Assembly (NCBI RefSeq): GCF_030913705.1
Contig: NZ_CP133190.1
Location: 4,489,501 to 4,553,500 of the forward strand
Source of the DNA: Anaerocolumna sp. MB42-C2
GTDB lineage: Bacteria; Bacillota; Clostridia; Lachnospirales; Lachnospiraceae
DNA length: 64,000 nucleotides
Direction: 5' to 3'
This document shows positions 8,422-18,153 of this stretch, piece by piece. Within the stretch, counting starts at the first letter, position 1. Every line of letters starts with the position of its first letter. The translations under genes were made by a program, and so were the position numbers. The notes beneath the pieces are model-generated. The model saw nothing but the letters and a program-made list of their open reading frames with translations. It was not told the DNA's origin and searched no databases.

Positions 8422-8973
8422 ATGAAAACATTAATTTTAAACGGTTCACCTAGAAAAAATGGTGATACTGTAAGTTTAATTAATAAAGTTCTTGATAAGT
8501 TAGATGGCGAATATAAAATTGTTAATGCATATGACAGCGGAATAAGTCCATGTATTGATTGCAGATATTGCTGGAGTAATACAGGGTGCCGTAAGTTAGA
8601 TGGTATGCAGGAAGTTTATAATTACATTCAAGTGTGTGATAATATATTAATAGCATCGCCTATTTATTTTTCTGAATTAACAGGTGCATTATTAAATATC
8701 GGAAGTCGTTTGCAAACTTATTTTTGTGCTAAGTACTTTAGAAAGGAGGAGCTACATATTAAACCCAAAAGAGGTGCTGTGATTGTAGTTGGTGGAGGAG
8801 ATGGTGCTATAGATAAGCCATATGATACAGCTTGTTGTCTATTACACCATATGAATGCTTACGATATTACTCAGGTTACATATAGTTTTAGTACAAATAG
8901 TAAACCTGCCATTGAAGATGAAATTGCATTAGCCGGGGTAAACAATATTATTAGGTTTTTTAATGGAGGTTAG
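8422..8973 (+). CDS. Flavodoxin-fold NAD(P)H-dependent FMN reductase-like protein
   Basis: The 183-aa protein starts with the FMN-phosphate loop LILNGSPRKNGDT and contains a CIDCRYCW segment and the IASPIYFSELTGALLN region typical of the NADPH-dependent FMN reductase/iron-sulfur flavoprotein group found in anaerobes. These proteins transfer electrons through FMN; the cysteine cluster might hold an iron-sulfur centre, but the spacing is not the full canonical motif. AAGGG precedes the start; the GTG one codon earlier is an alternative. Confidence 0.8.
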   Translation: MKTLILNGSPRKNGDTVSLINKVLDKLDGEYKIVNAYDSGISPCIDCRYCWSNTGCRKLDGMQEVYNYIQVCDNILIASPIYFSELTGALLNIGSRLQTYFCAKYFRKEELHIKPKRGAVIVVGGGDGAIDKPYDTACCLLHHMNAYDITQVTYSFSTNSKPAIEDEIALAGVNNIIRFFNGG

Positions 8974-9037
8974 TAATTTTGTCATTTGTATTATTAATAA
9001 ATTTGGGTTATTAAAGCATTTTACCAGTAATGTTACT

Positions 9038-9268
9038 ATGCGTTGCTTGCGGCAATGGCTAAATATTGTGGCGGAGCAATTATCAAGAATCAACGAACAG
9101 CTGGCTATTAAAAATCGTCGAGGGCATCGTATTTGGAAAACATTAGCTATTATTATTGGCGTTATAATAGCTGTGAATATTATGTTATCTATAATTGGTT
9201 TTGTATCTAATAATAGCATGAAAGAGAAGAAACAAACGACGGTGACGGCTACAACTAAAGATTATTGA
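9038..9268 (+). CDS. Possible small membrane protein or gene remnant
   Basis: This frame encodes about 76 aa: a basic amphipathic start (QWLNIVAEQLSRINEQL), one strong membrane helix (IWKTLAIIIGVIIAVNIMLS) and a short charged tail. The frame is open back to 8963, overlapping the end of the flavodoxin gene. I see no convincing ribosome site for either start and do not recognise the family. The hydrophobic helix favours real protein sequence, but it may be the remains of a longer gene. Confidence 0.3.
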   Translation: MRCLRQWLNIVAEQLSRINEQLAIKNRRGHRIWKTLAIIIGVIIAVNIMLSIIGFVSNNSMKEKKQTTVTATTKDY

Positions 9269-9331
9269 ACAGGAACAGAAGTAAAGATAATAAGAAAATA
9301 AATTATGATAAATAGTAAGGAGTATAAATTT

Positions 9332-10648
9332 ATGAAGACAAAACGTTTTGTGTTACTAATTAGCGCGGCTTTATTAATTGCAATTAATTTATTAATCACT
9401 GTTACTTCATGCGCTGCCAGTGAGAGAGTTACCAAAGAAAAGCCAACAAACAGAGAAATTATATTAAAAAATGATAATACAAATGAAAAGCGTAACCAAC
9501 TTCTGAAAGAGGATATAATGTTTTTCAAAAAAGAGCTTCCGAAACATCACAAGAATCTGTTTCGTATTATTTCCAAGGAAGAATTTAATGAGAAGACTGA
9601 CCAATTAATAGCTAATATAGAGAAGTTAAACAATAAACAGTTATTTGTTGAGCTCAATAAGATTATAGCTTTGATTGGGGATGCGCATACTACGGTTAAT
9701 TACTGGGACGGATATCATTACCCACTGCAATTCAAGATATTTGGCGGAAATGTCTATGTAGTAAATGCGGATACCGGCCTTAAAGAGATGATGTTCTCAA
9801 AAATATTAAAAATTGATGGGGTAGATATTGATATAGTGCTTAAGCAACTTAAATCACTTATATCCCATGAAAATGAAAGCTGGGTATTAGCAATGCTCCC
9901 AAGTTACCTGGAGTCACCGGTTTATATGTATGGCCTTGGCATTATAAAAAATGAAAAGGAAGCCGTATTTACGGTACAAAAAGATAACGCAGTACAGGAT
10001 TTTACCGTTTCAGCACTGGAATACGGTAAAAATGCCAATTTCGTCAACAGTAAGACGGAGGATGTTGTGATTGGAAAATATGATAAATACTATGATTATA
10101 AATATTTACCCGATCATAAAGCCCTTTATTTTGAATATAATGTTTGTGCTGACATGGAAAACCGGAAATTTGCCGATTTTAATAAAGAAATGTTTGGTGT
10201 TATAGAGAAAAACCATATCAATAAGATTATTATTGACTTAAGAAACAATACCGGAGGAAATTCGGAAATACTTAACCCTTTTACGAAATCTTTAAAGAAT
10301 TATGTTCAAAAAAACGATAATGTCAAGGTTTACACATTAATAGGACGAAACACGTTTTCATCAGGTATGTTTGCAATATATAGAGTAAAAGAAGCGGCTC
10401 CGGAAGCTATATCTGTGGGAGAGCCTACAGGCGGCGCACTGGACTGTTACGGAGAAGTTAAGACGATGAATCTTCCTAATTCGCAGATTCCGGTCAGTTA
10501 TAGTACCAAATATTTTGAATTCAGTAAGAGCTTCAGTTATAAGAATGACGGAGTTAAAACATTTCTTCCCGATATATCCATTCAGCCTACAATAGATGAT
10601 TGTAAGAGCGGAAAAGATGTTGTACTTGATTATGTATTATCAGAGTAA
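9332..10648 (+). CDS. S41 (tail-specific protease-like) family lipoprotein
   Basis: The 438-aa product has a lysine-led hydrophobic signal sequence ending in a lipobox-like VTSC with the lipidated Cys near residue 27, so it should be anchored outside the membrane. The C-terminal region has the S41 fold: IIIDLRNNTGGNSEIL, then YTLIGRNTFSSGMFAI with the likely nucleophilic Ser, and VGEPTGG. An early IALIGDAHTTVNY segment is typical of the S41 subfamily with an N-terminal helical domain. The canonical PDZ domain is not obvious. ATG 9332 was chosen because AAGGAG lies nine bases upstream; an in-frame start at 9305 has no site. Confidence 0.8.
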   Translation: MKTKRFVLLISAALLIAINLLITVTSCAASERVTKEKPTNREIILKNDNTNEKRNQLLKEDIMFFKKELPKHHKNLFRIISKEEFNEKTDQLIANIEKLNNKQLFVELNKIIALIGDAHTTVNYWDGYHYPLQFKIFGGNVYVVNADTGLKEMMFSKILKIDGVDIDIVLKQLKSLISHENESWVLAMLPSYLESPVYMYGLGIIKNEKEAVFTVQKDNAVQDFTVSALEYGKNANFVNSKTEDVVIGKYDKYYDYKYLPDHKALYFEYNVCADMENRKFADFNKEMFGVIEKNHINKIIIDLRNNTGGNSEILNPFTKSLKNYVQKNDNVKVYTLIGRNTFSSGMFAIYRVKEAAPEAISVGEPTGGALDCYGEVKTMNLPNSQIPVSYSTKYFEFSKSFSYKNDGVKTFLPDISIQPTIDDCKSGKDVVLDYVLSE

Positions 10649-10714
10649 ATACATTAAGATAAGATTTTGTTGCTGAATTTACCTTTTCTGCATATAAATT
10701 TGAATTAATACCTT

Positions 10715-10773
10715 AGAAAACAGAACCAGAAAAATAACGACAGTTATAGTTATTTTCTTGGGTCTGTTTTTTA
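10715..10773 (+). terminator. Intrinsic terminator after the S41 gene
   Basis: AAAACAGAACC...AAAATAAC pairs with GTTATTTTC...GGTCTGTTTTTT to make a long imperfect hairpin followed by T6. With the promoter at 10947-10974 it accounts for the 360-bp gene-free stretch 10649-11009; nothing else was seen there. Confidence 0.7.
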
Positions 10774-10946
10774 TAGTATATAATCCATTGTGCAGTTTTT
10801 CATAAATGTCGATTCCCATTGATAATGCTTTATACATATCTTACCTTAATTTACCATTTACAATTAATACAGTGTTAAAAAAATAACATATAAATGTTGA
10901 ATATAGTAAAATAAATTAGATAGAACAACTATTTTGTCGAATTATG

Positions 10947-10974
10947 TTTACTAAGAATTTCCATATGATATAAT
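10947..10974 (+). promoter_or_regulatory. Candidate sigma-A promoter for the chemotaxis receptor
   Basis: TTTACT, 16 bases, then TATAAT, about 35 bases before the coding start. No sigma-D-type site was recognised. Confidence 0.5.
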
Positions 10975-11009
10975 ATATATATGTGTTATTGAACTGAAAT
11001 GGAGTTTAA

Positions 11010-12764
11010 ATGAAAGGGAAAGAGAAAATTATGAAACTAAAAAATATGAAAATAGGTAACAAAGTTTTAATTGCAATTTTATTGGTTTTTTGTGTTGCAA
11101 TGGTATCTCAGATTTTTACTTTAATTAATCAGCAGAAAATCTTTCAGAAAGCAGATAATATAGCTTCTGACGACATGGGTGATATTCTGACATTTAATCA
11201 TGTTTATGAATATATGCTTGCTATTGATAGTATGGCTGCAAAATATTTTATAATTGATGATGCAGAGTCAAAAGAAACATTTGGTGGGTACATAGATTCC
11301 TGCAATACTTTTATTTCAGATACTTTAAAAGATTTAGAAGTGCAGTTTGCAAACACAAAATATACGGAAACAATCATTTCAATTGAACGGCAGTATTCGG
11401 AGTATTATACCTTAATTAAAAAAGGAATTGAGTTGTCTAATTCAGGAGATATAGATGGTTCTACTGGAATCTACACTAAGGAGATGCCTGCTCTTTCCAG
11501 CCCAATGTTTGATGATCTCAGGAATTTAAGTGATACTCTTCAAAAGGATGTGGATAATACCTTAAAGCAGCTTAATAAAAGCAGGGAATTCGCCAATCTG
11601 ACAGAAATAATTATTTTTATCATTTTTATTGCAGTAACGGTATTGAGCTGGTTATTTATCCGTAGAATCTTAGTAAAACCTCTGGTAAAAGCGAAAAATT
11701 CACTGCATGAAATTACATATCATATTGAGCATGGAGAAGGAGATTTAACAAAACGAGTAATCTCACTTGGGAATGATGAAATAGGTTTATTAGCTCAAGG
11801 CATAAATAGTTTTATCGAAACGCTTCAGCATATAATATATAATATCAGTACAGTATCTGCTAATTTAAAACATAACTTTACTATTTTCGAATCCGGTATT
11901 ATCGGAATTATTGATAATGTTTCCGATAATTCTGCCGCCATGCAGGAAATGTCAGCGGGTATGGAAGAGACGGCTGCTAATATTGAAGCGGTTAATAACG
12001 CTGCTTCTGAAATTGGAAGTATGTTGGAGGATATGACCAATAAGGTGAATTCCGGCCTCCAGCTTGCAGGTGAAATCAGCGTCCGTGCCGGTGAATTAAA
12101 ACAGACATCTGTTACAGCACAGGATACAACACAAAACATATTAAATGAAATCAGCAGAAGTGTTGAGAGTACGATTGAAAAATCGCAGGAAGTAGAACAA
12201 ATTAACATGTTAACAAATACAATTTTAGATATCACGTCCCAGACTAATTTATTGGCTTTGAATGCTTCAATTGAAGCTGCCAGAGCTGGTGAACAGGGAA
12301 AAGGGTTTGCAGTTGTTGCAGGTGAAATCGGTCATCTCGCTTCAAGGTCCAGAGAAACAGCAAATCAGATACAGGAGATCAGCAGTTCAGTAATCGAATC
12401 AGTAAGAGAATTGACCAAAGATTCTGGACGATTGCTTCAATTTGTTAATACCAATGTGCTAAATGATTATTCCATGATGGTGGAATCCGGAGAGAAATAC
12501 GATAAGGATGCAAAAACCATTAAGCAACTACTCAGTGAATTCTATGAGACCACCGATAAGCTGGACCATACCGTAGACAATATTGTCAAATCTATTGATG
12601 GAGTTACAACTATTATTGAAGAAAGCTCAAATAATACGCAGATAGTTGCTGAAAACAGTGAGAAATTAAATAAAGATGCGGAAGCTTTTAAATCAGCTTT
12701 AAATGAAAGTGCAAACTCAGTAAATGATTTGAATAACGCAGTATCTAAATTTACGAAAATGTAG
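11010..12764 (+). CDS. Methyl-accepting chemotaxis protein
   Basis: The 584-aa receptor has a first membrane helix (about 13-36), an extracellular helical sensor of about 150 residues resembling a four-helix-bundle domain, a second membrane helix (about 194-219), a HAMP segment (about 216-270), and a cytoplasmic coiled-coil signalling domain. The hairpin tip QTNLLALNASIEAARAGEQG is the CheA/CheW contact region and is intact. No che genes are in the window. GGAG lies five bases before ATG 11010; ATG 11031 is a possible alternative start. Confidence 0.93.
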   Translation: MKGKEKIMKLKNMKIGNKVLIAILLVFCVAMVSQIFTLINQQKIFQKADNIASDDMGDILTFNHVYEYMLAIDSMAAKYFIIDDAESKETFGGYIDSCNTFISDTLKDLEVQFANTKYTETIISIERQYSEYYTLIKKGIELSNSGDIDGSTGIYTKEMPALSSPMFDDLRNLSDTLQKDVDNTLKQLNKSREFANLTEIIIFIIFIAVTVLSWLFIRRILVKPLVKAKNSLHEITYHIEHGEGDLTKRVISLGNDEIGLLAQGINSFIETLQHIIYNISTVSANLKHNFTIFESGIIGIIDNVSDNSAAMQEMSAGMEETAANIEAVNNAASEIGSMLEDMTNKVNSGLQLAGEISVRAGELKQTSVTAQDTTQNILNEISRSVESTIEKSQEVEQINMLTNTILDITSQTNLLALNASIEAARAGEQGKGFAVVAGEIGHLASRSRETANQIQEISSSVIESVRELTKDSGRLLQFVNTNVLNDYSMMVESGEKYDKDAKTIKQLLSEFYETTDKLDHTVDNIVKSIDGVTTIIEESSNNTQIVAENSEKLNKDAEAFKSALNESANSVNDLNNAVSKFTKM

Positions 12765-12814
12765 AATAAGATAAAATATTATTTTAGTAGCTCACTCAAA
12801 GTAAAATACAAAAA

Positions 12815-12862
12815 CAAAAATGATTATCCACTACTTCTTAAGGTAAGGGATAATCATTTTGT
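12815..12862. terminator. Bidirectional terminator between receptor and cobD-like genes
   Basis: AAAATGATTATCC and GGGATAATCATTTTG pair around a 17-base loop, with A-rich sequence on the left and T-rich on the right, so it can serve the receptor gene and the convergent gene ending at 12942. Confidence 0.75.
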
Positions 12863-12925
12863 TCATAGAAAGTACTCCGAACTTCCCGATGAAATAAAAA
12901 GCCCTACGGTGCAGGAGGCACATAA
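12863..12925 (+). repeat. Repeat family 3, partial copy
   Basis: CATAGAAAGTACTCCGAACT, TCCCGATGAAATAAAAAGCC and CTACGGTGCAGGAGGCAC match the first half of the multi-hairpin element (see 62266-62400). The second half is missing. Confidence 0.7.
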
Positions 12926-12941
12926 ATATATCAGATATACT

Positions 12942-14039
12942 TTATTTTAACAGTTCCAATAACAGATTCATCAGTTCGGTATTTTTCTCGGGTGACATAA
13001 AACAGAATCGAATAAACTTCTGATCTAAGAAAGGAAAAGTAGAGCAGTCACGTATCATTAGACCCTTACGGATGGCGGCATCAAATAAATCGGAAGCAGT
13101 AACAGACTCCTTTAGGATCTTGACCAGCACAAAGTTTGCAACAGGAGGATAAACCCGCACATTATAACAGGAGGAAAGCATATCATAAATTCGGTCTCTT
13201 TCCTGTTTGATCAGCATTTTTGTCTGACTGATATATTCTTCATCCTTAAACATGATTTCCCCGGCAATCGCAGCTAATGTATTAATAGTCCAGGGATTTT
13301 TTCTCTGATTCAATAACTTTAACATATCCATATTGCCGCAGACAGCATATCCTAAACGAAGTCCCGGGGCGGCAAAGAATTTGGAGATACCCCGTAATAT
13401 GATGATATTATTATAATAACTTGCTAAGGAAATGGCAGTAATCTGAGTCATGTCCTCTGCAAACTCTACATAGGTCTCGTCCACCATACATAAGATTCCC
13501 CGCAGCTTACAGATATCCAGTATCTTTCTCATATCCGATAATGGAATGGCAGAGGAGGTAGGATTATTGGGATTGCAGATAACAAGTAAATCAAATTCAG
13601 CGGTTAATTCTTTCTTCAAATCTTCTACATTAAGGTGAAAATCATCGGTTTCCTCCAGACGGTAATATAAAGAACTGCCGCCGCCTAAAGAGATCTCCCT
13701 TTCATATTCCGAATAAGTCGGACCGATAATCAGTGCCTTCTTTGGATGAGTTATTTGAATAAACAAAGAAATCAGCTCCGTAGAGCCATTGCCCACTACA
13801 ATATGTTCCATATCTGCATGTACGTAAGTCGCAATACATTTTCTTAAAGAGGTATACTCCCGGTCCGGGTAGCCGGTAATTGCATCAATTTTACCTGCAA
13901 GTTCTGCCCTTAACTTAGGAGATATCCCAAGTGGATTTACATTAGCCGAAAAACTGGTAATGTCCTCTTTTTTAATTCCGTAAATAGTTTCAATTTTTTC
14001 TAAATCACTTCCGTGGAAATGTTCTTTTGGTGTCAGCAT
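12942..14039 (-). CDS. CobD/HisC-like PLP-dependent aminotransferase or decarboxylase
   Basis: The 365-aa fold-type I PLP enzyme starts with HGSDLEKIETIYGI and FSANVNPLGIS, the opening typical of threonine-phosphate decarboxylase (CobD) and some histidinol-phosphate aminotransferases. NPNNPTS, DETYVEF and the PLP lysine in ISKFFAAPGLRLGY are all present. CobD makes the aminopropanol phosphate arm of cobalamin; HisC works in histidine synthesis. I lean to CobD from the N-terminus, but no cob or his genes are nearby to settle it. AGGAAGG precedes the ATG. Confidence 0.8.
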   Translation of the reverse strand: MLTPKEHFHGSDLEKIETIYGIKKEDITSFSANVNPLGISPKLRAELAGKIDAITGYPDREYTSLRKCIATYVHADMEHIVVGNGSTELISLFIQITHPKKALIIGPTYSEYEREISLGGGSSLYYRLEETDDFHLNVEDLKKELTAEFDLLVICNPNNPTSSAIPLSDMRKILDICKLRGILCMVDETYVEFAEDMTQITAISLASYYNNIIILRGISKFFAAPGLRLGYAVCGNMDMLKLLNQRKNPWTINTLAAIAGEIMFKDEEYISQTKMLIKQERDRIYDMLSSCYNVRVYPPVANFVLVKILKESVTASDLFDAAIRKGLMIRDCSTFPFLDQKFIRFCFMSPEKNTELMNLLLELLK

Positions 14040-14362
14040 GGTATAATTCCTTCCTATGGATTTTTATGTAAAACTAATATTTTTGTTCGAGTATCAAAAG
14101 CAAATCTTATATTACAGTTACGCCAATTTGTACAATTTATAATTTGATTATGTGATGCAGAGCACAAATTGATTTGTAACAGGCTCTTGCTTGGATCTAG
14201 TATGTTGTGGTTCATAAAGTTAATGTAAGAGTATTATTTATTTTTCATATAGATTTATTCTCTAAATAATAAATAATTACACTGTATATTTTATTTTGAT
14301 TCTATTCTATATATTAATCCGAATTTGTGAACATTTGACTATCCAATTTTTATTGCTAAAAG
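14040..14362. other. Gene-free AT-rich stretch between divergent genes
   Basis: This stretch separates the cobD-like gene from the DUF5717 gene. Apart from the promoter that follows at 14363, I see no coding frame, repeat copy or convincing RNA structure in it. Confidence 0.4.
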
Positions 14363-14391
14363 TTGTCGATTAGTGTTATAATTATTATAAT
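14363..14391 (+). promoter_or_regulatory. Sigma-A promoter for the DUF5717 gene
   Basis: TTGTCG, 17 bases, TATAAT. A second overlapping pair (TTGCTA at 14353, TATAAT at 14377, 18-base spacer) lies just upstream. The predicted transcript starts near 14398, which leaves almost no leader for ATG 14406 and supports the TTG start at 14448. Confidence 0.65.
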
Positions 14392-14447
14392 TTAATTCAT
14401 AAAAAATGCAATACAGAATAAAAAAACCAAAGCTTGAGGTGGAACAA

Positions 14448-17400
14448 TTGAAAGAAAAAGTCGAACGGTTATCGAAAGGAGTATTTGAATATGAAAGACC
14501 TGATATTCTGCTGTCAGAAGTGGAAATAAATATAACAGTAGAAACAGGCAAAACTTATTCAGGGAGTTTTACCATTAAAAATAATAAAAATACACCGATG
14601 AAAGGGATTCTTTATTCTTCCAGCGAGCTGTTCCGCCTGGAACAAAATAGTTTTATGGACAGTGAGAATGAGATACATTACCGCTTTTTCGGGGATCATA
14701 TGAATCCGTTAGAGACTGTTAAAGGCGAGATCTGTATTGTAAGCGATTGCGGAGAGATTCTGTTACCTTTTATTGTTAATATAGAAGTGCCTTATCTTAG
14801 GTCTTCTATTGGTAAAATCAAGGATTTGTTTAATTTTGCCAATCTTGCTAAATCAGACACAGCTGAAGCACTCAAGCTATTTAAATCTCAGGAATTTAAA
14901 CAAATCTTATTATATCATGATACGAAATACCTTTTATTATATCAAAATATAATTAAAAGCAGATCTGGCAGCCAGGCTTTGGAAGAATTCTTGATTGCAA
15001 TCCGTAAAAAATTACAAATAAATATCAGTGTGGATAAAAAGGTTCTTGCATTTGACTTAGATAAAGAAAGTATGATGGATAAGGTTACGCTGATAAAGGA
15101 CAACTGGGGATATGCCGAAATCAGAATAAGTACGGATGTACCTTTTTTGATACCGGAACATAAGATAATCTGGTCTGAAAATTTCATTGGAAATTCCTAT
15201 CCGCTGGAATTTGTTATAGACCCGGCATTTATGCATTCAGGAAATAATTATGGCAAAATTTTTATTACTACTGCCCATGAAACGATAGCAATCGAAGTGA
15301 CCTGTCATTGTAATAAGTCGGGTCTGCCAATACATAACAGTCATAAAAAGAGCAACAGGTATCGAATTAAGCTGACAGAGAATTATTTAGATTTTCGTAC
15401 TAACCGTTTGACCATAGAGGAATATGTAAAAGAAGCAAATGTGCTGCTGGAACAATTACTGAATCAGGATAGTAAAAATCAACATCTATACCAACTGATG
15501 CAGATTCATGTATTAATGGTTTCTGGGAAGGATACAAAAGCAGAGCAATTGCTTAAGGAATTTGGAGAAGTATTTGAAAAAGTAAAAGACACGGATGTAT
15601 TACTTTACTGTGGATATCTGTATTTGTTAGCTTTGCTTCGTAAGGATGAAACCTCCATACAAGATGCACTGCAAAAAATACGTGGATTTTATGACGACAG
15701 TAATAAGGATTGGAAATTATTTTGGTTTTTATTATATACCGATAAAAAATATGATACTAATAAGGTTATTAAGCTTGCGGAAATCAAAGAACTTTATAAG
15801 AACGGCTGCAGAAGCCCTATTTTATATTTTGAAGCAGCTTATATTTTTAATGAAGAACCCTCTCTGCTTCATGAATTACAGGAATTTGAATTACAGGTAC
15901 TTAATTGGGATATAAAAAATGATTTTATTTCGGAAGAAACTGCGATGCAGTACACATATCTGGCAGGAAAAAGAAAGTATTTCAGCCGGTCTGTTCATCA
16001 CTCATTAAGCAGATTATATAATAAATATCCTAACAGGGAAATATTAACAGCCATCTGCAGTCATCTAATTAAGGGACATCAAAGAAGCAGTCTGTATTTT
16101 CGCTGGTATCAGGACGGAGTGAAGGAGCAGTTAAGAATTACTGAATTATATGAATATTACATGTATTCCCTGACAGAGAATGCAGATACGGTTTTACCTC
16201 AGCAGATTTTATTGTATTTCATCTATAACAGCAGTTTAAATGACCGTAAAAAATCATACCTGTATGCTTATATTGTTAAAAACAAAGAAAAGCTGCCTGA
16301 AATTTACCGCTCTTATTGGAAACGGATTGAGCAGTTTGTCTTAAAGCAATTAGAGGCACATAGTATTAATGGGAATTTTGCTCTGCTTTATGAAGAATTT
16401 ATCTCGCAGCAGGGGTTAACCTCTGAGACTGCGACACAGTTACCTTATGTTATGTTCAAACAGGAAATTATTTGTCACAATCTTAATATGAAAGGGGTTT
16501 GTGTTGTTCATAAGGAAATGAACGAGGAGGTCTACACACCTATAGTTGACGGAACAGCATTAATAGATATTTATACGGAAGACGCAGAGATTTTTCTCAT
16601 AGATCAGTATGAAAACCGTTTTACAGCTACAGCAGAATATACCCTTAATAAATTGATGCAATGGGAATATTATATTGAAACCTGTTATGAGCTGGGGGTG
16701 GATCACCCTATGATTCTTTTAAACCTGTCGGAAAAAGTTCAGACTTACCTGAAATATGATGACAGATCCATTGCAATCCGCAAAGACATCCTTGTAATAC
16801 AGGGATTAAACGAATCTTATTACAATAAAATCAATTTGGATCTGATTCATTATTATTATGAAAATTTTGAGGGTGAATCACTGGAATCCTACTTAAGTAA
16901 GATCAATCTTCACGGATTATCGAAAGGGGACAGGGATAAGGTAGTTGAATTTTTCATTATCCGGGATATGTATGACAAGGCATTGGAAGCCCTGACGGAA
17001 TTTGGTTTTGAGGGGATTGCCATTAAGCGGTTAATAAAATTATGTACCAACCTGCTGGAGCACCGAAACGAGGAGGACCCTAAAAATGACTTTATTGTAA
17101 GTCTTGCTTACCACATTTTTAGAGCGGGTAAATACAATGAGGGAATCTTAAAATATCTGGTAAAACACTTTTTTGGAACTACAGGGGAAATGTATGAGCT
17201 GTGGCAGGCAGCCGTAGGGTTCGAGATGGAGACGGCGGAGCTTGAGGATCGGCTTCTTGTACAGATGTTATTTGCAGAAAGTTACATTACCAATTCGTTA
17301 GGAGTATTTATCCGGTATTATAAACGTGGCACAAATCATAAACTGATAAAAGCATTTTTATCCTATAACGCTTACAAGTACCTTGTTATGGATCGTATTA

Positions 17401-18011
17401 TTCAACCGGAATTATTTCATATTATGAAACGGGAATTGGTTTATGAAGAGAATGAAGTTTGTACGCTGGCTTTATTAAAGAAGTTATCCACGGAAGACAG
17501 TTTTGAGAAGGATGAAATAGAATTCATCGATTATCAGTTGGATAAACTGATTCGAAAAGGCCTTATACTGCCGTTCTATAAGAAGTTTCAGAGTATACTG
17601 CCATTACCGGCAGGGATAAGTGATAAAATATTTGTGGAATATATAACTAACCCGATTCACAAAGTAACAATTCATTATCGGCTGGAAGGAAAAAACAGCA
17701 GTGATGAATTCATCAGTGAAGAAATGAAAGATGTCTATCAGGGGATTCATGTGAAAGAATTTATACTGTTTTATAATGAAAGTATTCAATATTATATCAC
17801 CGAAGAAGATGAAACCGGTCAGGTATCCATTACGGAAAGTGTAAATGTAAAACTGGATAATTCAATGAAATTAGAAGAAGATACCAGATATAATCATCTC
17901 AATTTTATGCTGACTGCTCTGGAAGTACAGGACGATAAAACATTGATGGAAAGCTTGGATAATTATTATAAAAATCACTATATATTATCCAAGGTATTTA
18001 AACTATTATGA
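14448..18011 (+). CDS. DUF5717 family giant protein
   Basis: The product is about 1187 aa with no signal peptide or membrane helix. I recognise the start (LKEKVERLSKGVFEYERPD and VEAGKTY-like ETGKTYSGSFTIKN) as the DUF5717 family of Lachnospiraceae. The first ~300 residues look like beta-sandwich domains; from about 320 the chain is rich in TPR/alpha-solenoid-like helices (NVLLEQLLNQDSKNQHLYQL). The extreme C-terminus resembles a further beta domain. TTG 14448 is preferred because GAGGTGG lies five bases upstream and relatives begin there; ATG 14406 in the same frame has no ribosome site. It heads a four-gene cluster with the DUF5716, TPR-like and coiled-coil membrane proteins. Function unknown. 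Confidence 0.85.
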   Translation: MKEKVERLSKGVFEYERPDILLSEVEINITVETGKTYSGSFTIKNNKNTPMKGILYSSSELFRLEQNSFMDSENEIHYRFFGDHMNPLETVKGEICIVSDCGEILLPFIVNIEVPYLRSSIGKIKDLFNFANLAKSDTAEALKLFKSQEFKQILLYHDTKYLLLYQNIIKSRSGSQALEEFLIAIRKKLQINISVDKKVLAFDLDKESMMDKVTLIKDNWGYAEIRISTDVPFLIPEHKIIWSENFIGNSYPLEFVIDPAFMHSGNNYGKIFITTAHETIAIEVTCHCNKSGLPIHNSHKKSNRYRIKLTENYLDFRTNRLTIEEYVKEANVLLEQLLNQDSKNQHLYQLMQIHVLMVSGKDTKAEQLLKEFGEVFEKVKDTDVLLYCGYLYLLALLRKDETSIQDALQKIRGFYDDSNKDWKLFWFLLYTDKKYDTNKVIKLAEIKELYKNGCRSPILYFEAAYIFNEEPSLLHELQEFELQVLNWDIKNDFISEETAMQYTYLAGKRKYFSRSVHHSLSRLYNKYPNREILTAICSHLIKGHQRSSLYFRWYQDGVKEQLRITELYEYYMYSLTENADTVLPQQILLYFIYNSSLNDRKKSYLYAYIVKNKEKLPEIYRSYWKRIEQFVLKQLEAHSINGNFALLYEEFISQQGLTSETATQLPYVMFKQEIICHNLNMKGVCVVHKEMNEEVYTPIVDGTALIDIYTEDAEIFLIDQYENRFTATAEYTLNKLMQWEYYIETCYELGVDHPMILLNLSEKVQTYLKYDDRSIAIRKDILVIQGLNESYYNKINLDLIHYYYENFEGESLESYLSKINLHGLSKGDRDKVVEFFIIRDMYDKALEALTEFGFEGIAIKRLIKLCTNLLEHRNEEDPKNDFIVSLAYHIFRAGKYNEGILKYLVKHFFGTTGEMYELWQAAVGFEMETAELEDRLLVQMLFAESYITNSLGVFIRYYKRGTNHKLIKAFLSYNAYKYLVMDRIIQPELFHIMKRELVYEENEVCTLALLKKLSTEDSFEKDEIEFIDYQLDKLIRKGLILPFYKKFQSILPLPAGISDKIFVEYITNPIHKVTIHYRLEGKNSSDEFISEEMKDVYQGIHVKEFILFYNESIQYYITEEDETGQVSITESVNVKLDNSMKLEEDTRYNHLNFMLTALEVQDDKTLMESLDNYYKNHYILSKVFKLL

Positions 18012-18029
18012 CATGGTAAGTGCGATAAT

Positions 18030-18143
18030 TAGATTAAGGTGTCAAAACCATACAAATAATTTACATTCGTCAATTTGCACATCTATAACTCTACTTTGCA
18101 AATTGACGGAACCATAATTAACTTGGCTTTTGACACGAATCTA
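18030..18143 (+). repeat. Repeat family 2, copy 1: 114-bp inverted-repeat element
   Basis: Outer ends TAGATTAAGGTGTCAAAACC and GGCTTTTGACACGAATCTA are inverted repeats. Inside, CGTCAATTTGCA (18068-18079) and TGCAAATTGACG (18097-18108) are a perfect second inverted pair. A related element lies at 32027-32132. Confidence 0.7.
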
Positions 18144-18153
18144 AATCATGTAG

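Noticed and set aside
14406..14447. ATG 14406 as the start of the DUF5717 protein
   Set aside because: It lies about eight bases from the predicted transcription start with no ribosome site, whereas TTG 14448 has GAGGTGG at good spacing.
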